64,000 nucleotides of DNA from Flavobacterium lotistagni (GCF_011392125.1 NZ_JAAJBU010000004.1:124001-188000), one strand, 5' to 3'. Numbered from the stretch's first letter, positions 53,059-62,440 are shown. Notes: generated by a model from the letters alone, not told the origin. Made by a program: numbers and translations.

Positions 53059-55194
53059 TTACGATTTAATTTTTTCTAAATCTAACAAGAAAGCAAATTC
53101 CTTCGCGAGTTCTTTTAAAGCTTCAAATCGTCCGGAAGCCCCGCCATGACCAGCATCCATATTTGTGTCTAGAAAAAGTTGTTTGTTGTCGGTTTTCGTA
53201 ACCCTGAGTTTGGCAACCCATTTGGCCGGCTCCCAATATTGCACTTGCGAATCATGCAATCCGGTGGAAACGTACATATTCGGGTAAGCCTTTGCAGTCA
53301 CGTTATCATAAGGTGAATACGAACGCATGTAATCATAGTAAGTTTTGTCGTTCGGATTGCCCCATTCGTCGTATTCTCCGGTTGTCAAAGGAATCGAATC
53401 GTCGAGCATCGTTGTCATTACATCTACAAACGGAACTTGGGCAATCACACCATTATAAAGCTCTGGTGCCATATTTACCACTGCGCCCATTAAAAGCCCG
53501 CCGGCAGAACCACCTTCTGCGTACAAATGCTCAGGTGAAGTCCACTTTTCGGCAATCAGGTATTTCGAGCAATCGATGAAATCTGTAAATGTATTTTTCT
53601 TTTTCAGCAATTTTCCGTTCTCATACCACTGACGGCCGAGCTCTTCCCCGCCGCGAATGTGCGCAATAACATATACAAAACCACGGTCGAGCAGCGACAA
53701 TCTGGTTGAAGAAAAATAAGGATCCATCGAGGCGCCGTAAGATCCGTAAGCATACTGCAGCAGCGGATTTTTACCGTCTTTCTTCACTCCTTTTCTGTAT
53801 ACAACAGACATCGGAATTTTGGTTCCATCGGTCGCCGTGGCCCAAAGGCGTTCTTCGATGTAATTGTTCTTATCGAATTTGCCGCCCAAAACCTGCTGCT
53901 CTTTCTTGATTTCTTTCACTTTGGTTTTCATGTTGAAATCAATGATCGAAGAAGGTGTCGCCATCGATTGGTAGCCGTAGCGCAGCACATCCGTATCAAA
54001 ATCGACGTTTGTTGTCGTATAGGCGGTATAAGTTTCAATTTCGAATGGCAGGTAGTAAGCTCCGTTTCCGCTCCAAGGCATGATCTTGATTTTGTTCAAG
54101 CCATTGCTTCGTTCAGAAACCACTAAATAATCTTTAAAGATATCGATACCTTCCAATAAAACATCTTCGCGATGCGCAATAAGGTCTTTCCAATTTTCTT
54201 TAGTAGTTGCCGTTTCAGGAGTTTTCATCAATTTGAAATTGGTTGCGCCGTCGGCATTGGTCACGATGTAGAAACTATCTCCATAATGCGAAATACTGTA
54301 TTCCAAACCTCTAACGCGCGGTTGAAAAATCTTGAATTCACTGTTGGGTTCGTCGGCCAGAATGGTTCTGAACTCGTCGGTTAAAGTACTGGAACAGCTA
54401 ATGGCAATATATTTTTTCGATTTGCCTTTGGCTACAGAAACATTAAAAGTATCGTCTTTCTCAAAATACACCAATTGGTCTTTGGCGGTGTCATCTCCTA
54501 ATTTGTGCTTAAAAACTTTGTCTGACCTTAATGTTTTTTCGTCCTGGCGGGTGTAGAAAATGGTTTTGTTGTCGTTCGCCCAAGCTACATTTCCGGTCGC
54601 TTTGTCGATTTTATCAGCTAAGATTTCACCCGTTTGCAAGTTCTTAATCTGCAAGGTGTAAATTCTTCGTCCCACCACATCGACAGCAAAAATGGCAAAA
54701 CGGTTGTCATTACTCACACTGATGCCGCTGAGTTGAAAAAACTTATGCCCTTTAGCCATCGCATTGCAGTCGAACATGATTTCTTCCGGTGCGGACAAAC
54801 TGCCTTTTTTTCGGGCGTAAATCGGATAATCTTGGCCTTTTTCAAAACGAGTGATGTAGTAATAGCCATTATACAAATACGGAACAGATTCGTCGTCTTC
54901 TTTGATGCGGCTTTTCATTTCCTTGAATAAATCTTCTTGGAAGGCCTTGGTATGCGCGGTTACTTTATTATAATATTCGTTTTCCTGTTTTAGATAATCA
55001 ATAACTTCAGGATTCTCGCGGTCGTTGAGCCAGAAATAATTATCTATTCTTACGTCTCCGTGCTTTTCTAAGGTCTTCGGTTTGATAGCCGCAACAGGCG
55101 GTTTGGGTGTCTGGGTCATGGATTGTTTTTTGGGTTGAGCATATGCGCTGGCAAAAATAAGACAAAGGCAGCTTAAAAAGAACCGTTTTTTCAT
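53059..55194 (-). CDS. S9 family prolyl oligopeptidase (oligopeptidase B-like)
   Basis: 711 residues with a signal peptide ending near residue 19 (SAYAQ). A seven-bladed propeller covers about 90-440. The alpha/beta hydrolase domain (about 445-711) has the nucleophile Ser in EGGSAGGLLMGA near 560, the His in DAGHGGASGR near 685, and the motif GFVYVIAHIRGG near 520. Oligopeptidase B cuts after basic residues and prolyl oligopeptidase after proline; the GGSAGG-type elbow and length fit oligopeptidase B better. Location is periplasmic or outer-membrane-associated. It diverges from the ybaB gene. Confidence 0.88.
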   Translation of the reverse strand: MKKRFFLSCLCLIFASAYAQPKKQSMTQTPKPPVAAIKPKTLEKHGDVRIDNYFWLNDRENPEVIDYLKQENEYYNKVTAHTKAFQEDLFKEMKSRIKEDDESVPYLYNGYYYITRFEKGQDYPIYARKKGSLSAPEEIMFDCNAMAKGHKFFQLSGISVSNDNRFAIFAVDVVGRRIYTLQIKNLQTGEILADKIDKATGNVAWANDNKTIFYTRQDEKTLRSDKVFKHKLGDDTAKDQLVYFEKDDTFNVSVAKGKSKKYIAISCSSTLTDEFRTILADEPNSEFKIFQPRVRGLEYSISHYGDSFYIVTNADGATNFKLMKTPETATTKENWKDLIAHREDVLLEGIDIFKDYLVVSERSNGLNKIKIMPWSGNGAYYLPFEIETYTAYTTTNVDFDTDVLRYGYQSMATPSSIIDFNMKTKVKEIKKEQQVLGGKFDKNNYIEERLWATATDGTKIPMSVVYRKGVKKDGKNPLLQYAYGSYGASMDPYFSSTRLSLLDRGFVYVIAHIRGGEELGRQWYENGKLLKKKNTFTDFIDCSKYLIAEKWTSPEHLYAEGGSAGGLLMGAVVNMAPELYNGVIAQVPFVDVMTTMLDDSIPLTTGEYDEWGNPNDKTYYDYMRSYSPYDNVTAKAYPNMYVSTGLHDSQVQYWEPAKWVAKLRVTKTDNKQLFLDTNMDAGHGGASGRFEALKELAKEFAFLLDLEKIKS

Positions 55195-55263
55195 GTTTTG
55201 ATTTATGATGGTAAGCGGGCAATTTAGTAATTTTAGCGCACCAAAATCCTAAAAATTATCAAC

Positions 55264-55590
55264 ATGTTTGGAGACCTTATGGGCATGATGGGCAAACTCA
55301 AAGAAGCCCAGCAAAAAGTAGAAGAAACCAAAAAAAGGCTAGATACGGTTTTAATCGACGAGCAAAGCAACGACGGGCTTCTCAAAGTAACACTTACTGC
55401 CAATAGAAACATCAAATCGATTCTCATTCAAGACGAACTCTTCAATGACAAAGAGCAGCTCGAAGATTACCTGGTGACGGTTATGAACAAAGCGATTCAA
55501 AGAGCCACGGCTATCAACGAGCACGAACTTGCTTTAGCTGCCAAAGACGGCATGCCTAATATTCCCGGAATGGATGGGTTGTTTAAATAA
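55264..55590 (+). CDS. YbaB/EbfC nucleoid-associated protein
   Basis: 108 residues: long helix ([20 protein letters not shown]), a central beta sheet with the family-typical [14 protein letters not shown], then a C-terminal helix and [12 protein letters not shown]. Forms tweezer-like dimers that bind DNA. The genomic neighbours dnaX and recR, which often precede ybaB, are absent. Followed by dispersed repeat copy G. Confidence 0.88.
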   Translation: MFGDLMGMMGKLKEAQQKVEETKKRLDTVLIDEQSNDGLLKVTLTANRNIKSILIQDELFNDKEQLEDYLVTVMNKAIQRATAINEHELALAAKDGMPNIPGMDGLFK

Positions 55591-55625
55591 GTAGCTTGTA
55601 ATTAGTAGTTAGTGGTTAGGGGTTT

Positions 55626-55710
55626 TTAGAAGCTGTTCCCGCTGTTCGCTACTATCTTTTACTGCGAACGCCGCAGCAAAAGGATAACCGCTACCATCGG
55701 GGCTAGGGTT
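55626..55710 (-). repeat. Dispersed palindromic repeat, copy G
   Basis: Begins TTAGAAGCTGTTCCCGCTGT and ends CATCGGGGCTAGGGTT, so it is in minus orientation. The inner stem CTGCG (55662-55666) / CGCAG (55672-55676) extends through TTTT/AAAA and further. Lies between the convergent ybaB and threonine aldolase genes. Confidence 0.82.
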
Positions 55711-55739
55711 TTTGTGGTGTTATCACGAATAGCGTAAAA

Positions 55740-56765
55740 TCAAAAAGCCAGCTTCTCTAAGGCTTCTTTTACGTAATCATGCATGACTTCCTTATAATCT
55801 AAATGCGTCACCATGCGCAAGGTTCCTTTGGCCATGGCGCTGATGGCAATATTTTTTTGCGATAGTTTCTCAATCACAGCTTTGTCTTCAATATGCGGCA
55901 ATACCGAGAAAATCACGATGTTGGTTTCAACCGGTTCCACTTTGGAAACCCAAGGCAATGTTTCCAGTAAAGCGCCTAGTTCTTTAGCACGGCGATGGTC
56001 TTCCTCTAGCCTGCTGATGTTGTTTTGCAAAGCATAGAGCCCAGCGGCTGCCAAGTAACCCGATTGCCTCAAGTTCCCGCCAAACATTTTTCTGATTCTT
56101 AGTGCGCGTTTAATGGTTTGCGCATCCGAGATCAAAACGGAACCGATGGGTGCGCCCAAGCCTTTAGAGAAACAAACCGAAATCGTATCGAACAATTCGC
56201 CAAACTGTTTTGGGTGTTGCTTTTTGGCGATCATTGCATTCCACAAACGTGCGCCGTCGAGATGGTATTTCAGGTTGTGCTCTTGACAAACTTTTTTGAT
56301 TTCTTTTAAAGTGCCAATTTCGTAACAAGCGCCGCCACCTTTGTTGGTCGTGTTTTCAATGCTGACCATTTTCGATAAGGGCGCGTGATAAAATTCCGGA
56401 TCGTTGATGCCGTTTTTTACCTGTTCGGCCGTAATCATGCCACGATTTCCGTCGAGCAGGTTGAAATTCACGCCGCTGTTGAACGAAGCGCCACCGGCTT
56501 CATACAAATGAATGTGCGACCATTTATCGCAAATGATTTGGTCGCCGGGATTGGTGTTGAGCTTAATAGCGGTTTGGTTGGCCATAGTGCCTGAAGGGAA
56601 AAACATTGCCGCTTCCATTGAGAATAATTCAGCTACTTTTTGCTCGAAATCGTTGACCGTTGGGTCTTGCTTGAACACGTCATCGCCTACTTTGGCAGTG
56701 AACATCGCTTGCAACATTTCGGGTGAAGGTTTGGTAACCGTATCGCTGATTAAATTTATTTCCAT
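55740..56765 (-). CDS. Low-specificity L-threonine aldolase
   Basis: 341 residues, PLP-dependent fold type I. The PLP lysine is in ISVCFSKGLGAPIGS near residues 196-210 (SKGLGAP motif), and DGARLWNA near 170-177 holds the Asp that contacts the pyridine ring. N-terminal SDTVTKPSPEML is the family start. It cleaves threonine or allo-threonine into glycine and acetaldehyde. It has no proximity-based link to the thr operon 8 kb away. Confidence 0.9.
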   Translation of the reverse strand: MEINLISDTVTKPSPEMLQAMFTAKVGDDVFKQDPTVNDFEQKVAELFSMEAAMFFPSGTMANQTAIKLNTNPGDQIICDKWSHIHLYEAGGASFNSGVNFNLLDGNRGMITAEQVKNGINDPEFYHAPLSKMVSIENTTNKGGGACYEIGTLKEIKKVCQEHNLKYHLDGARLWNAMIAKKQHPKQFGELFDTISVCFSKGLGAPIGSVLISDAQTIKRALRIRKMFGGNLRQSGYLAAAGLYALQNNISRLEEDHRRAKELGALLETLPWVSKVEPVETNIVIFSVLPHIEDKAVIEKLSQKNIAISAMAKGTLRMVTHLDYKEVMHDYVKEALEKLAF

Positions 56766-56816
56766 ACTAAAGGTGGATAGTTTACTTTTGCTGACGAATT
56801 GGTGATTTGGGTTTGC

Positions 56817-56927
56817 AGCCCTAGCCCGGATGGCAGCGGTATCCTTTTTTGTGAAGACCAGATTCCATTATTGAACCCAAAGTGAGTCACAAAAAAGATT
56901 TAGCGTACAGCCGGAAACAGCTACTAA
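56817..56927 (+). repeat. Dispersed palindromic repeat, copy H
   Basis: Starts AGCCCTAGCCCGGATGGCAG, ends AGCTACTAA. The inner stem CTTTTTTGTG (56844-56853) / CACAAAAAAG (56888-56897) is a perfect 10 bp. It lies between the divergent threonine aldolase and prfB genes, immediately upstream of prfB. Confidence 0.82.
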
Positions 56928-56956
56928 AAAATCACCGCCAAAAATAATTATAATTT

Positions 56957-58055
56957 ATGACAACTACCGAACAAATTAAAGGTATTGTGGAACGCCTTGG
57001 TGCGTTGAGGAGGTATCTTTGACATCGATGCCAAACTGATTGAAATTGCCAACGAAGAAGAAAAAACCTTCGCCCCGAATTTCTGGGACAATGCTAAAGA
57101 AGCTGAAGCCGTAGTGCGCAACCTGCGATCTAAAAAGAAATGGGTTGAAGATTACGAAAAAGCCACCGCGCTCACCGATGAACTACAACTCGCTTTGGAA
57201 TTTTACAAAGAAGGAGAACTTACTGTAGAAGAGCTAGATGCGCAATTTCATCTCGCCGATACATTTATTGAAAATATCGAATTCAAGAACATGCTTTCCG
57301 ACGAAGGCGATTCGCTGAGTGCCGTACTGCAAATTACTGCCGGAGCGGGCGGAACCGAAAGCTGCGACTGGGCTTCCATGCTCATGCGGATGTACATGAT
57401 GTGGGGCGAGAAATTTGGTTGCAAGATCAAAGAACTCAACTTCCAGGAAGGCGATGTGGCCGGGATCAAAACCGTGACTTTGGAATTTGAAGGCGAATAT
57501 GCTTTTGGCTATCTCAAGGGTGAAAACGGCGTGCATCGTTTAGTGCGTATCTCTCCTTTTGACAGCAATGCCAAGCGGCATACTTCGTTCGTTTCGGTTT
57601 ATGTTTATCCGCTCGTGGATGATAGTATCGAGATTGACATCAACCCGGCCGATATAGAAATTACGACTTCGCGTTCGAGCGGCGCCGGCGGACAGAACGT
57701 CAACAAAGTAGAAACGAAAGTGCAATTGGTCCACAAACCCACTGGGATTCAAATTCAATGTTCTGAAACGCGTTCCCAGCAAGATAACAGACAGCGCGCT
57801 ATGCAGATGTTGCGTTCACAGTTATATGAAATCGAGCTCAAAAAGCGCCAGGCCCAACGCGCCGATATTGAAGCAGGAAAGATGAAGATCGAATGGGGTT
57901 CTCAAATTAGGAATTACGTAATGCATCCTTATAAACTGGTAAAAGATGTAAGAACCGGATATGAAACTAGTGATGTGGATGGCGTGATGAATGGCGAAAT
58001 CGACGGTTTTTTAAAGGCGTTTTTGATGATGATGGGACAGAGGGAGGAGAATTAA
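56957..58055 (+). CDS. prfB: Peptide chain release factor 2 with programmed +1 frameshift
   Basis: Read as 56957-57019 joined to 57021-58055, giving 365 residues, the same as E. coli RF2. The first frame ends at an in-frame TGA (57020-57022) after CTT; skipping the T at 57020 continues as CTT-GAC into the main frame. The slip site is AGGAGGTATCTTTGAC, with an SD-like AGGAGG at 57008-57013. The main frame carries the class 1 release factor domain with [14 protein letters not shown] (GGQ) near residues 237-250 and the codon-recognition region upstream. RF2 terminates at UGA and UAA; the frameshift autoregulates it. Confidence 0.95.
57008..57023 (+). promoter_or_regulatory. RF2 programmed frameshift site
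   Basis: The AGGAGG (57008-57013) lies three bases before the CTT-TGA slip codons (57017-57022), the spacing of the E. coli prfB signal. This is a rare case of a clear Shine-Dalgarno-like sequence in this window, and it acts inside a gene. Confidence 0.9.
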
Positions 58056-58105
58056 TTAATAATTAATAATGAATAATTGTCAATGAATGGTAGATGTTTG
58101 TTTTT

Positions 58106-58648
58106 ATGAAGACTTATATTGCTTTGTTGCGTGGGATTAATGTGAGTGGTCAGAAAATCATTAAGATGGAGTTGCTCCGGAAGGTACTGGCCGAGCTCGA
58201 TTTTGTGAATATTTCGACCTATATCCAGAGTGGCAATATTATTTTTGAAACTGCTATCGGTAATTCAGCCATACTAGAGAAACAAATCTCCGAGAAAATT
58301 GAGCAGCATTTCGGATTTGTGGTGCCGGTGCGGATGACTACTTTAGATGAATTAAAAACGATTGTTGACCAAAACCCTTTTGTGGCCGAAAACTTAGCAG
58401 ATCCTACTCAGCCTTATGTAGCTTTTCTTTCGGGCGAACCTGCCGCTGCTGATTTGGCCCAATTGGGACAAATAGATTTTCAAGGAGATCGATTCATTTC
58501 TAAAAACCGAGTACTTTATTTATGGTATGCCCGATCGGCTGCTGATACCAAACTTTCTAATGCGGTCATTGAAAAAAAACTACAACTCAGCGCTACTTCC
58601 CGTAATTGGAAAACTGTATTGAAACTGATAGCGTTGGCGCAAAAGTAG
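58106..58648 (+). CDS. DUF1697 family protein
   Basis: 180 residues from ATG 58106 (MKTYIALLRGINVSGQKIIK); four residues longer if 58094 is used. The N-terminal TYIALLRGINVSG and the later YIQSGNIIFE are the DUF1697 signature; the fold is a ferredoxin-like pair with no known enzymatic activity. Soluble. Found alone after prfB with an AT-rich gap of about 50 bases. Confidence 0.85.
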   Translation: MKTYIALLRGINVSGQKIIKMELLRKVLAELDFVNISTYIQSGNIIFETAIGNSAILEKQISEKIEQHFGFVVPVRMTTLDELKTIVDQNPFVAENLADPTQPYVAFLSGEPAAADLAQLGQIDFQGDRFISKNRVLYLWYARSAADTKLSNAVIEKKLQLSATSRNWKTVLKLIALAQK

Positions 58649-58761
58649 TTATAAAAAGAGCTCTTTTTTGCGGTGGATTTATGGCAAATTGATTTAAGAA
58701 TTAGGTATTTTCATTCATATTCTTTTTATTTGGAAACTTAACCCAACCAAAACCAAAACGA

Positions 58762-59748
58762 ATGAAGTCATTTTCGATTGAAGAAATCAATGCCGTGCTC
58801 AATGGAACCCTTGTAGGTTCTACCGCCAAAAAAATTACCGCACCCGAACAATTGTGTGCCGCAAACGAAACCGAAATTTCTTTCATCGGAAGTAAAAAGT
58901 ACGAGAAACTCTGGGCAACTTCTAAAGCAGCAGCAGCCGTCGTTAACGAAGATATTTTCATTGAACCGGGAGAAAATAGGGCCTTCATTAAAGTTAAAAA
59001 TGCCGATTTGGCGATGTCGCAAGTATTAGAGATGTTCGCTCCACCACTACCGGTTTTTGCTAGCGATATTCACCCTACTGCTGTTATTGATGCTTCGGCA
59101 AAAATTGGAAACGGAACCAAAATCGGAGCTAATTGTTATATTGGTCCGAATGTTACTATTGGCGATTGTGCAACCATTTACCCCAACGTGACTATTTTAG
59201 ATGAAAGCACTGTCGGAAATCATACAGTAATCTGGCCCGGCGCTGTCGTGCGCGAACGTTGCCATATTGGCAGCCACTGCATTCTACATCCGAACGCGAC
59301 TATAGGCGCAGATGGTTTTGGTTTCAGGCCTTGCAATGAAAGAGGTTTGGTCAAAATCCCGCAGATTGGAAATGTAGTGATAGGCAACCATGTAGAAATT
59401 GGTGCAAACTCTAGCGTTGACCGCGGAAAATTTAGTTCGACTGTGCTGGGTGACGGCTGCAAAATCGACAACTTAGTACAAATCGGGCACAACAGCCAAT
59501 TGGGCAAATTCTGTATTATGGCTGGAAACAGCGGATTGGCAGGCTCGGTAACCTTGGGTAATGGTGTTATCATCGGCGGAAGTGCCTCTATCAAAGACCA
59601 TTTGACTATTGGCGATGGCGCGATGGTAGGTGCCGGTTCTGGTGTTGCAGCCGACGTACCGGCAGGCCAAACGGTTTTGGGTTATCCGGCAGTAGAAGCC
59701 CGAGATGCGCTCAAACAGTGGGCAGCAATCAAACGACTGATTAAGTAA
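58762..59748 (+). CDS. lpxD: UDP-3-O-(3-hydroxyacyl)glucosamine N-acyltransferase
   Basis: 328 residues. The N-terminal uridine-binding domain (about 1-100) is followed by a left-handed beta helix of hexapeptide repeats (about 105-290: SAKIGNGTKIGANCYIGPNV and so on). The catalytic His is in LVQIGHNSQLGKFC near 240. It adds the second 3-hydroxyacyl chain in lipid A synthesis, which supports a Gram-negative outer membrane. The usual partners lpxA and lpxC are absent from the neighbourhood. It ends with a bidirectional terminator. Confidence 0.94.
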   Translation: MKSFSIEEINAVLNGTLVGSTAKKITAPEQLCAANETEISFIGSKKYEKLWATSKAAAAVVNEDIFIEPGENRAFIKVKNADLAMSQVLEMFAPPLPVFASDIHPTAVIDASAKIGNGTKIGANCYIGPNVTIGDCATIYPNVTILDESTVGNHTVIWPGAVVRERCHIGSHCILHPNATIGADGFGFRPCNERGLVKIPQIGNVVIGNHVEIGANSSVDRGKFSSTVLGDGCKIDNLVQIGHNSQLGKFCIMAGNSGLAGSVTLGNGVIIGGSASIKDHLTIGDGAMVGAGSGVAADVPAGQTVLGYPAVEARDALKQWAAIKRLIK

Positions 59749-59772
59749 TTTTTTAATAACAATACCAAAATG

Positions 59773-59812
59773 AAAAGCGGAAATGACCTTGTAGTGATTT
59801 CCGCTTTTTTGT
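59773..59812. terminator. Bidirectional terminator
   Basis: Perfect 12-bp stem AAAAGCGGAAAT (59773-59784) / ATTTCCGCTTTT (59797-59808) with a 12-base loop and T runs on both strands. Separates lpxD (plus) from the convergent porin gene (minus). Confidence 0.87.
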
Positions 59813-59815
59813 TGC

Positions 59816-61036
59816 TTAGATTCCGATTTCTACTTGGAAACGCAGATACCAGTTGTTTTTGGTCGTGCCGTTGTGGTATTTGAGTTTGTCGAAATTCACT
59901 TCGGTTTGCAACTTAAAAGAATGTTCCCAGATGTATTTGGTCACGCCAAAAGAAAACTCACGAGTATTGGGTGCAATGCTGCGGATGTCTTCGCCCACAT
60001 TTTGAGTAGAATAACGCCCAATGATTTCGTAATTCGACCTTAAATTATAACTCAGTTGATAATCAAATCCATTGCCTACAAATACATAATTACTTTCTGT
60101 AGTATCTAACGGATTAATCGTAATTGCGTTTTCAGTTGTACTTCTTGACATATAACTCGCCATGGCTGCAAATCCGTTGTATTTGAACATCGCATCAAGC
60201 AGCACAGATTTCATAGTACGTTGCTCGAACAAATCATTCCCGAGTTGGCCTTGGGTTCTTCTGCCGTGATTGTTTTGTTGAAAAGCCCCTGAAAGCAAGA
60301 GCTTAGGTTTTTGCTCGCGAATGATATCACCTTCGAAATAAGTTCCGTCTTTGGCAAAAGCACCGAAAGGAAGCAATTCTATTTTTCCGGTCAGGGCGAC
60401 ACCATCGTCAGACTTTCCAGTAACATTGCGGCCTTCTCCGGTAGAAACAGCTCCTTTTAAATTATAAGAGAACTTGTCTTTCCATTCGTTCATATTGTGC
60501 ACTTGAAAACCGAAATCACGGTCGATAGTAAACTTGGCGTTGTTGATGGTTCGGTCAGTCAGTTGCAAACCTCCAGAGGAATTTACACGCTGGCGGTTAC
60601 CGGGCAATTTGGTTTGTCCGAAACTGATGTTCCAATGTTTGTTCGGACGGTAAAACATCACGGCATCTCGAATAATGTTGATGTTCTCGCCTTCTTTAAC
60701 CTCACCCACATCACCTGGAGCAAAGGACAATTGTATCACATAAAGGAATTTCGGATTACCTACATAACCATCAAAACGCAAACGCAAACGCCGTATTTGG
60801 CCATCATAAGCACCATTTTCATCATCGTTCTTGAGATAGGTAGCACGATTTTGCATTCGGAAACGAATGTTGAACTGGAACAAACTATCGGGCGAAGTAA
60901 TTCCGATGCCTTTTCCAAAACTGTAATAAGGTAAGGTAGAAAGCTTAACATCATTGTCATTCTTAGATTGTTCAATCGTAACCTGCGCCTGAGAACTCGC
61001 AATAATCAATAAAAATAAAATCGTGATTTTTTTCAT
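59816..61036 (-). CDS. Outer membrane porin, phosphate-selective (OprP/OprO) family
   Basis: 406 residues, signal peptide ending near residue 17 (SSQAQ). The mature chain is beta-rich with the family's FQFNIRFRMQNRATYLKND, RRLRLRFDGYVG and a long run of alternating strands to a C-terminal aromatic-like end (YLRFQVEIGI), the pattern of 16-stranded barrels. Anion or phosphate preference is inferred from the family and from the neighbouring PiT and DUF47 genes on the same strand. The 52-base gap after PiT holds a terminator, so the porin can be expressed at a different level. Confidence 0.85.
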   Translation of the reverse strand: MKKITILFLLIIASSQAQVTIEQSKNDNDVKLSTLPYYSFGKGIGITSPDSLFQFNIRFRMQNRATYLKNDDENGAYDGQIRRLRLRFDGYVGNPKFLYVIQLSFAPGDVGEVKEGENINIIRDAVMFYRPNKHWNISFGQTKLPGNRQRVNSSGGLQLTDRTINNAKFTIDRDFGFQVHNMNEWKDKFSYNLKGAVSTGEGRNVTGKSDDGVALTGKIELLPFGAFAKDGTYFEGDIIREQKPKLLLSGAFQQNNHGRRTQGQLGNDLFEQRTMKSVLLDAMFKYNGFAAMASYMSRSTTENAITINPLDTTESNYVFVGNGFDYQLSYNLRSNYEIIGRYSTQNVGEDIRSIAPNTREFSFGVTKYIWEHSFKLQTEVNFDKLKYHNGTTKNNWYLRFQVEIGI

Positions 61037-61050
61037 TTTAAAATCGATTG

Positions 61051-61083
61051 AATAAAAAAAACTGCCAAGAAAGGCAGCTTAAT
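61051..61083 (-). terminator. Minus-strand terminator after the PiT gene
   Basis: On the minus strand AAGCTGCC-TTTCTT-GGCAGTT (stem of 5 G/C-rich pairs plus G-U and A-T closing pairs) is followed by a run of T. It sits between the PiT and porin genes and probably attenuates transcription into the porin. Confidence 0.7.
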
Positions 61084-61088
61084 TTATA

Positions 61089-62420
61089 CTAAAGGATGGC
61101 ATTCAAAAGTATATAAACTCCGGCCGCTAAGATAGCCGAAATAGGAATAGTTAGAATCCATGCCCATAAAAGTTTAACAGTAATCCCCCATCGTACGGCG
61201 GAAACCCTTTTGGTAATTCCTACACCGATAATCGAACCTGCAATAGTATGCGTAGTGGAAACTGGAATTTTAAAATGCTCTGTGGAAAACAAGGTCAAAG
61301 CTCCGGCAGATTCAGCCACTACGCCTTCAAAAGCGGTCACCTTGGTAATTTTAGATCCCATTGTTTTAACGATTTTCCAACCGCCGCTCAAGGTTCCTAA
61401 AGCGATGACAGTATAACAAGTTAGCGGAATCCACTCGGGCATGTGACCGTCGATTTTAACTCCGTCTTTCTCTGAAGGCAATACCACATTAAGGTCTAAC
61501 CAACCAATAGACATATCCACATTCGGATTTGATTTGATATAAACCGCAACAGCAGCAGCGATAATTCCCATAACTTTCTGAGAATCGTTACCACCATGCC
61601 CCAAACTGAAAGCCGCTGAGGATAACAATTGCATTTTCTTGAGTACCGCTTCAGCTTTGGCTGTCGAAAATGAACTAAAAAACAAGTTAAAAACAGCCAG
61701 ACTATAGAATACAAAAGCCACTAAAAACCACTTGATGTTTGCTGGTTCGCAAAGAAAACTAAAAGTCTCGCTTTCAAATCTTGGTTTTTTAATGTCGGCA
61801 TATGGCGTAAGAACGGTGCTTAAAAACCAAACACCCAACACCATCAAAGTCATTGTGAAAATTTTTGGATAAATGTTCTTGCGCGAAGAATACATCAACC
61901 ACAACGACATAAAATAAGAAATAATCATCCCGAGTAAGGGCGCGAAGGCAATAAACAAAATGACAATCAAAACCCCGGAAGGAAGCAATTCGCCTTCTTT
62001 GGCATCTTTAAGCCAATTCACAATCTTAAAACCTGCGTGCTCTGGGTCAGTTACGTGGCGCAAACCATGCATGACGGCCGCTCCGGCAAAACCTCCGATT
62101 AAAGTATGCGAAGATGAAGATGGAATTCCTTTCCACCAAGTGAATAAGTTCCAAATAATGGCGGCAATGACTCCGGCTAAAATCACCACTAAGTTGATAC
62201 TTCCGGTGTGGGCCGTTTTAGCTACGGTATCGGCTACCCCAAAACCAAAAACCCAATAAGCCAAAAAATTAAAAAGTGCTGCCCACAAAACCGCTTGAAA
62301 CGGCGTGAGCACTTTGGTAGCAACAATAGTTGCAATGGAATTGGCTGCATCATGGAAACCATTGATATAATCAAATATCAATGCCAAGACGATAATAATG
62401 ATGAGTAGTGTAAAATCCAT
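61089..62420 (-). CDS. Inorganic phosphate transporter, PiT family
   Basis: 443 residues with about ten transmembrane helices. The PiT signature GFHDAANSIATIVATKVL is near residues 21-38 and the inverted-repeat copy VVAESAGALTLFSTEHFKIP is near 377-396. SLGHGGNDSQKVMG near 273 holds the conserved HGxNDxxK. It imports phosphate with cations. Cotranscribed with the DUF47 gene (20-base gap), the usual PiT accessory. A terminator follows. Confidence 0.92.
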   Translation of the reverse strand: MDFTLLIIIIVLALIFDYINGFHDAANSIATIVATKVLTPFQAVLWAALFNFLAYWVFGFGVADTVAKTAHTGSINLVVILAGVIAAIIWNLFTWWKGIPSSSSHTLIGGFAGAAVMHGLRHVTDPEHAGFKIVNWLKDAKEGELLPSGVLIVILFIAFAPLLGMIISYFMSLWLMYSSRKNIYPKIFTMTLMVLGVWFLSTVLTPYADIKKPRFESETFSFLCEPANIKWFLVAFVFYSLAVFNLFFSSFSTAKAEAVLKKMQLLSSAAFSLGHGGNDSQKVMGIIAAAVAVYIKSNPNVDMSIGWLDLNVVLPSEKDGVKIDGHMPEWIPLTCYTVIALGTLSGGWKIVKTMGSKITKVTAFEGVVAESAGALTLFSTEHFKIPVSTTHTIAGSIIGVGITKRVSAVRWGITVKLLWAWILTIPISAILAAGVYILLNAIL

Positions 62421-62440
62421 AAAAAGAGTTTGAGGGATTT

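Noticed and set aside
8831..56927. The eight dispersed palindromes as a CRISPR array or integron attC sites
   Set aside because: They are single copies far apart between ordinary genes, with no direct-repeat/spacer layout, and no attC core sites (GTTRRRY/RYYYAAC) are apparent.
56957..57113. prfB seemed to be a truncated or frameshifted pseudogene
   Set aside because: The in-frame TGA is inside the canonical RF2 slip site with AGGAGG at the right distance, and the joined product has the normal 365 residues.
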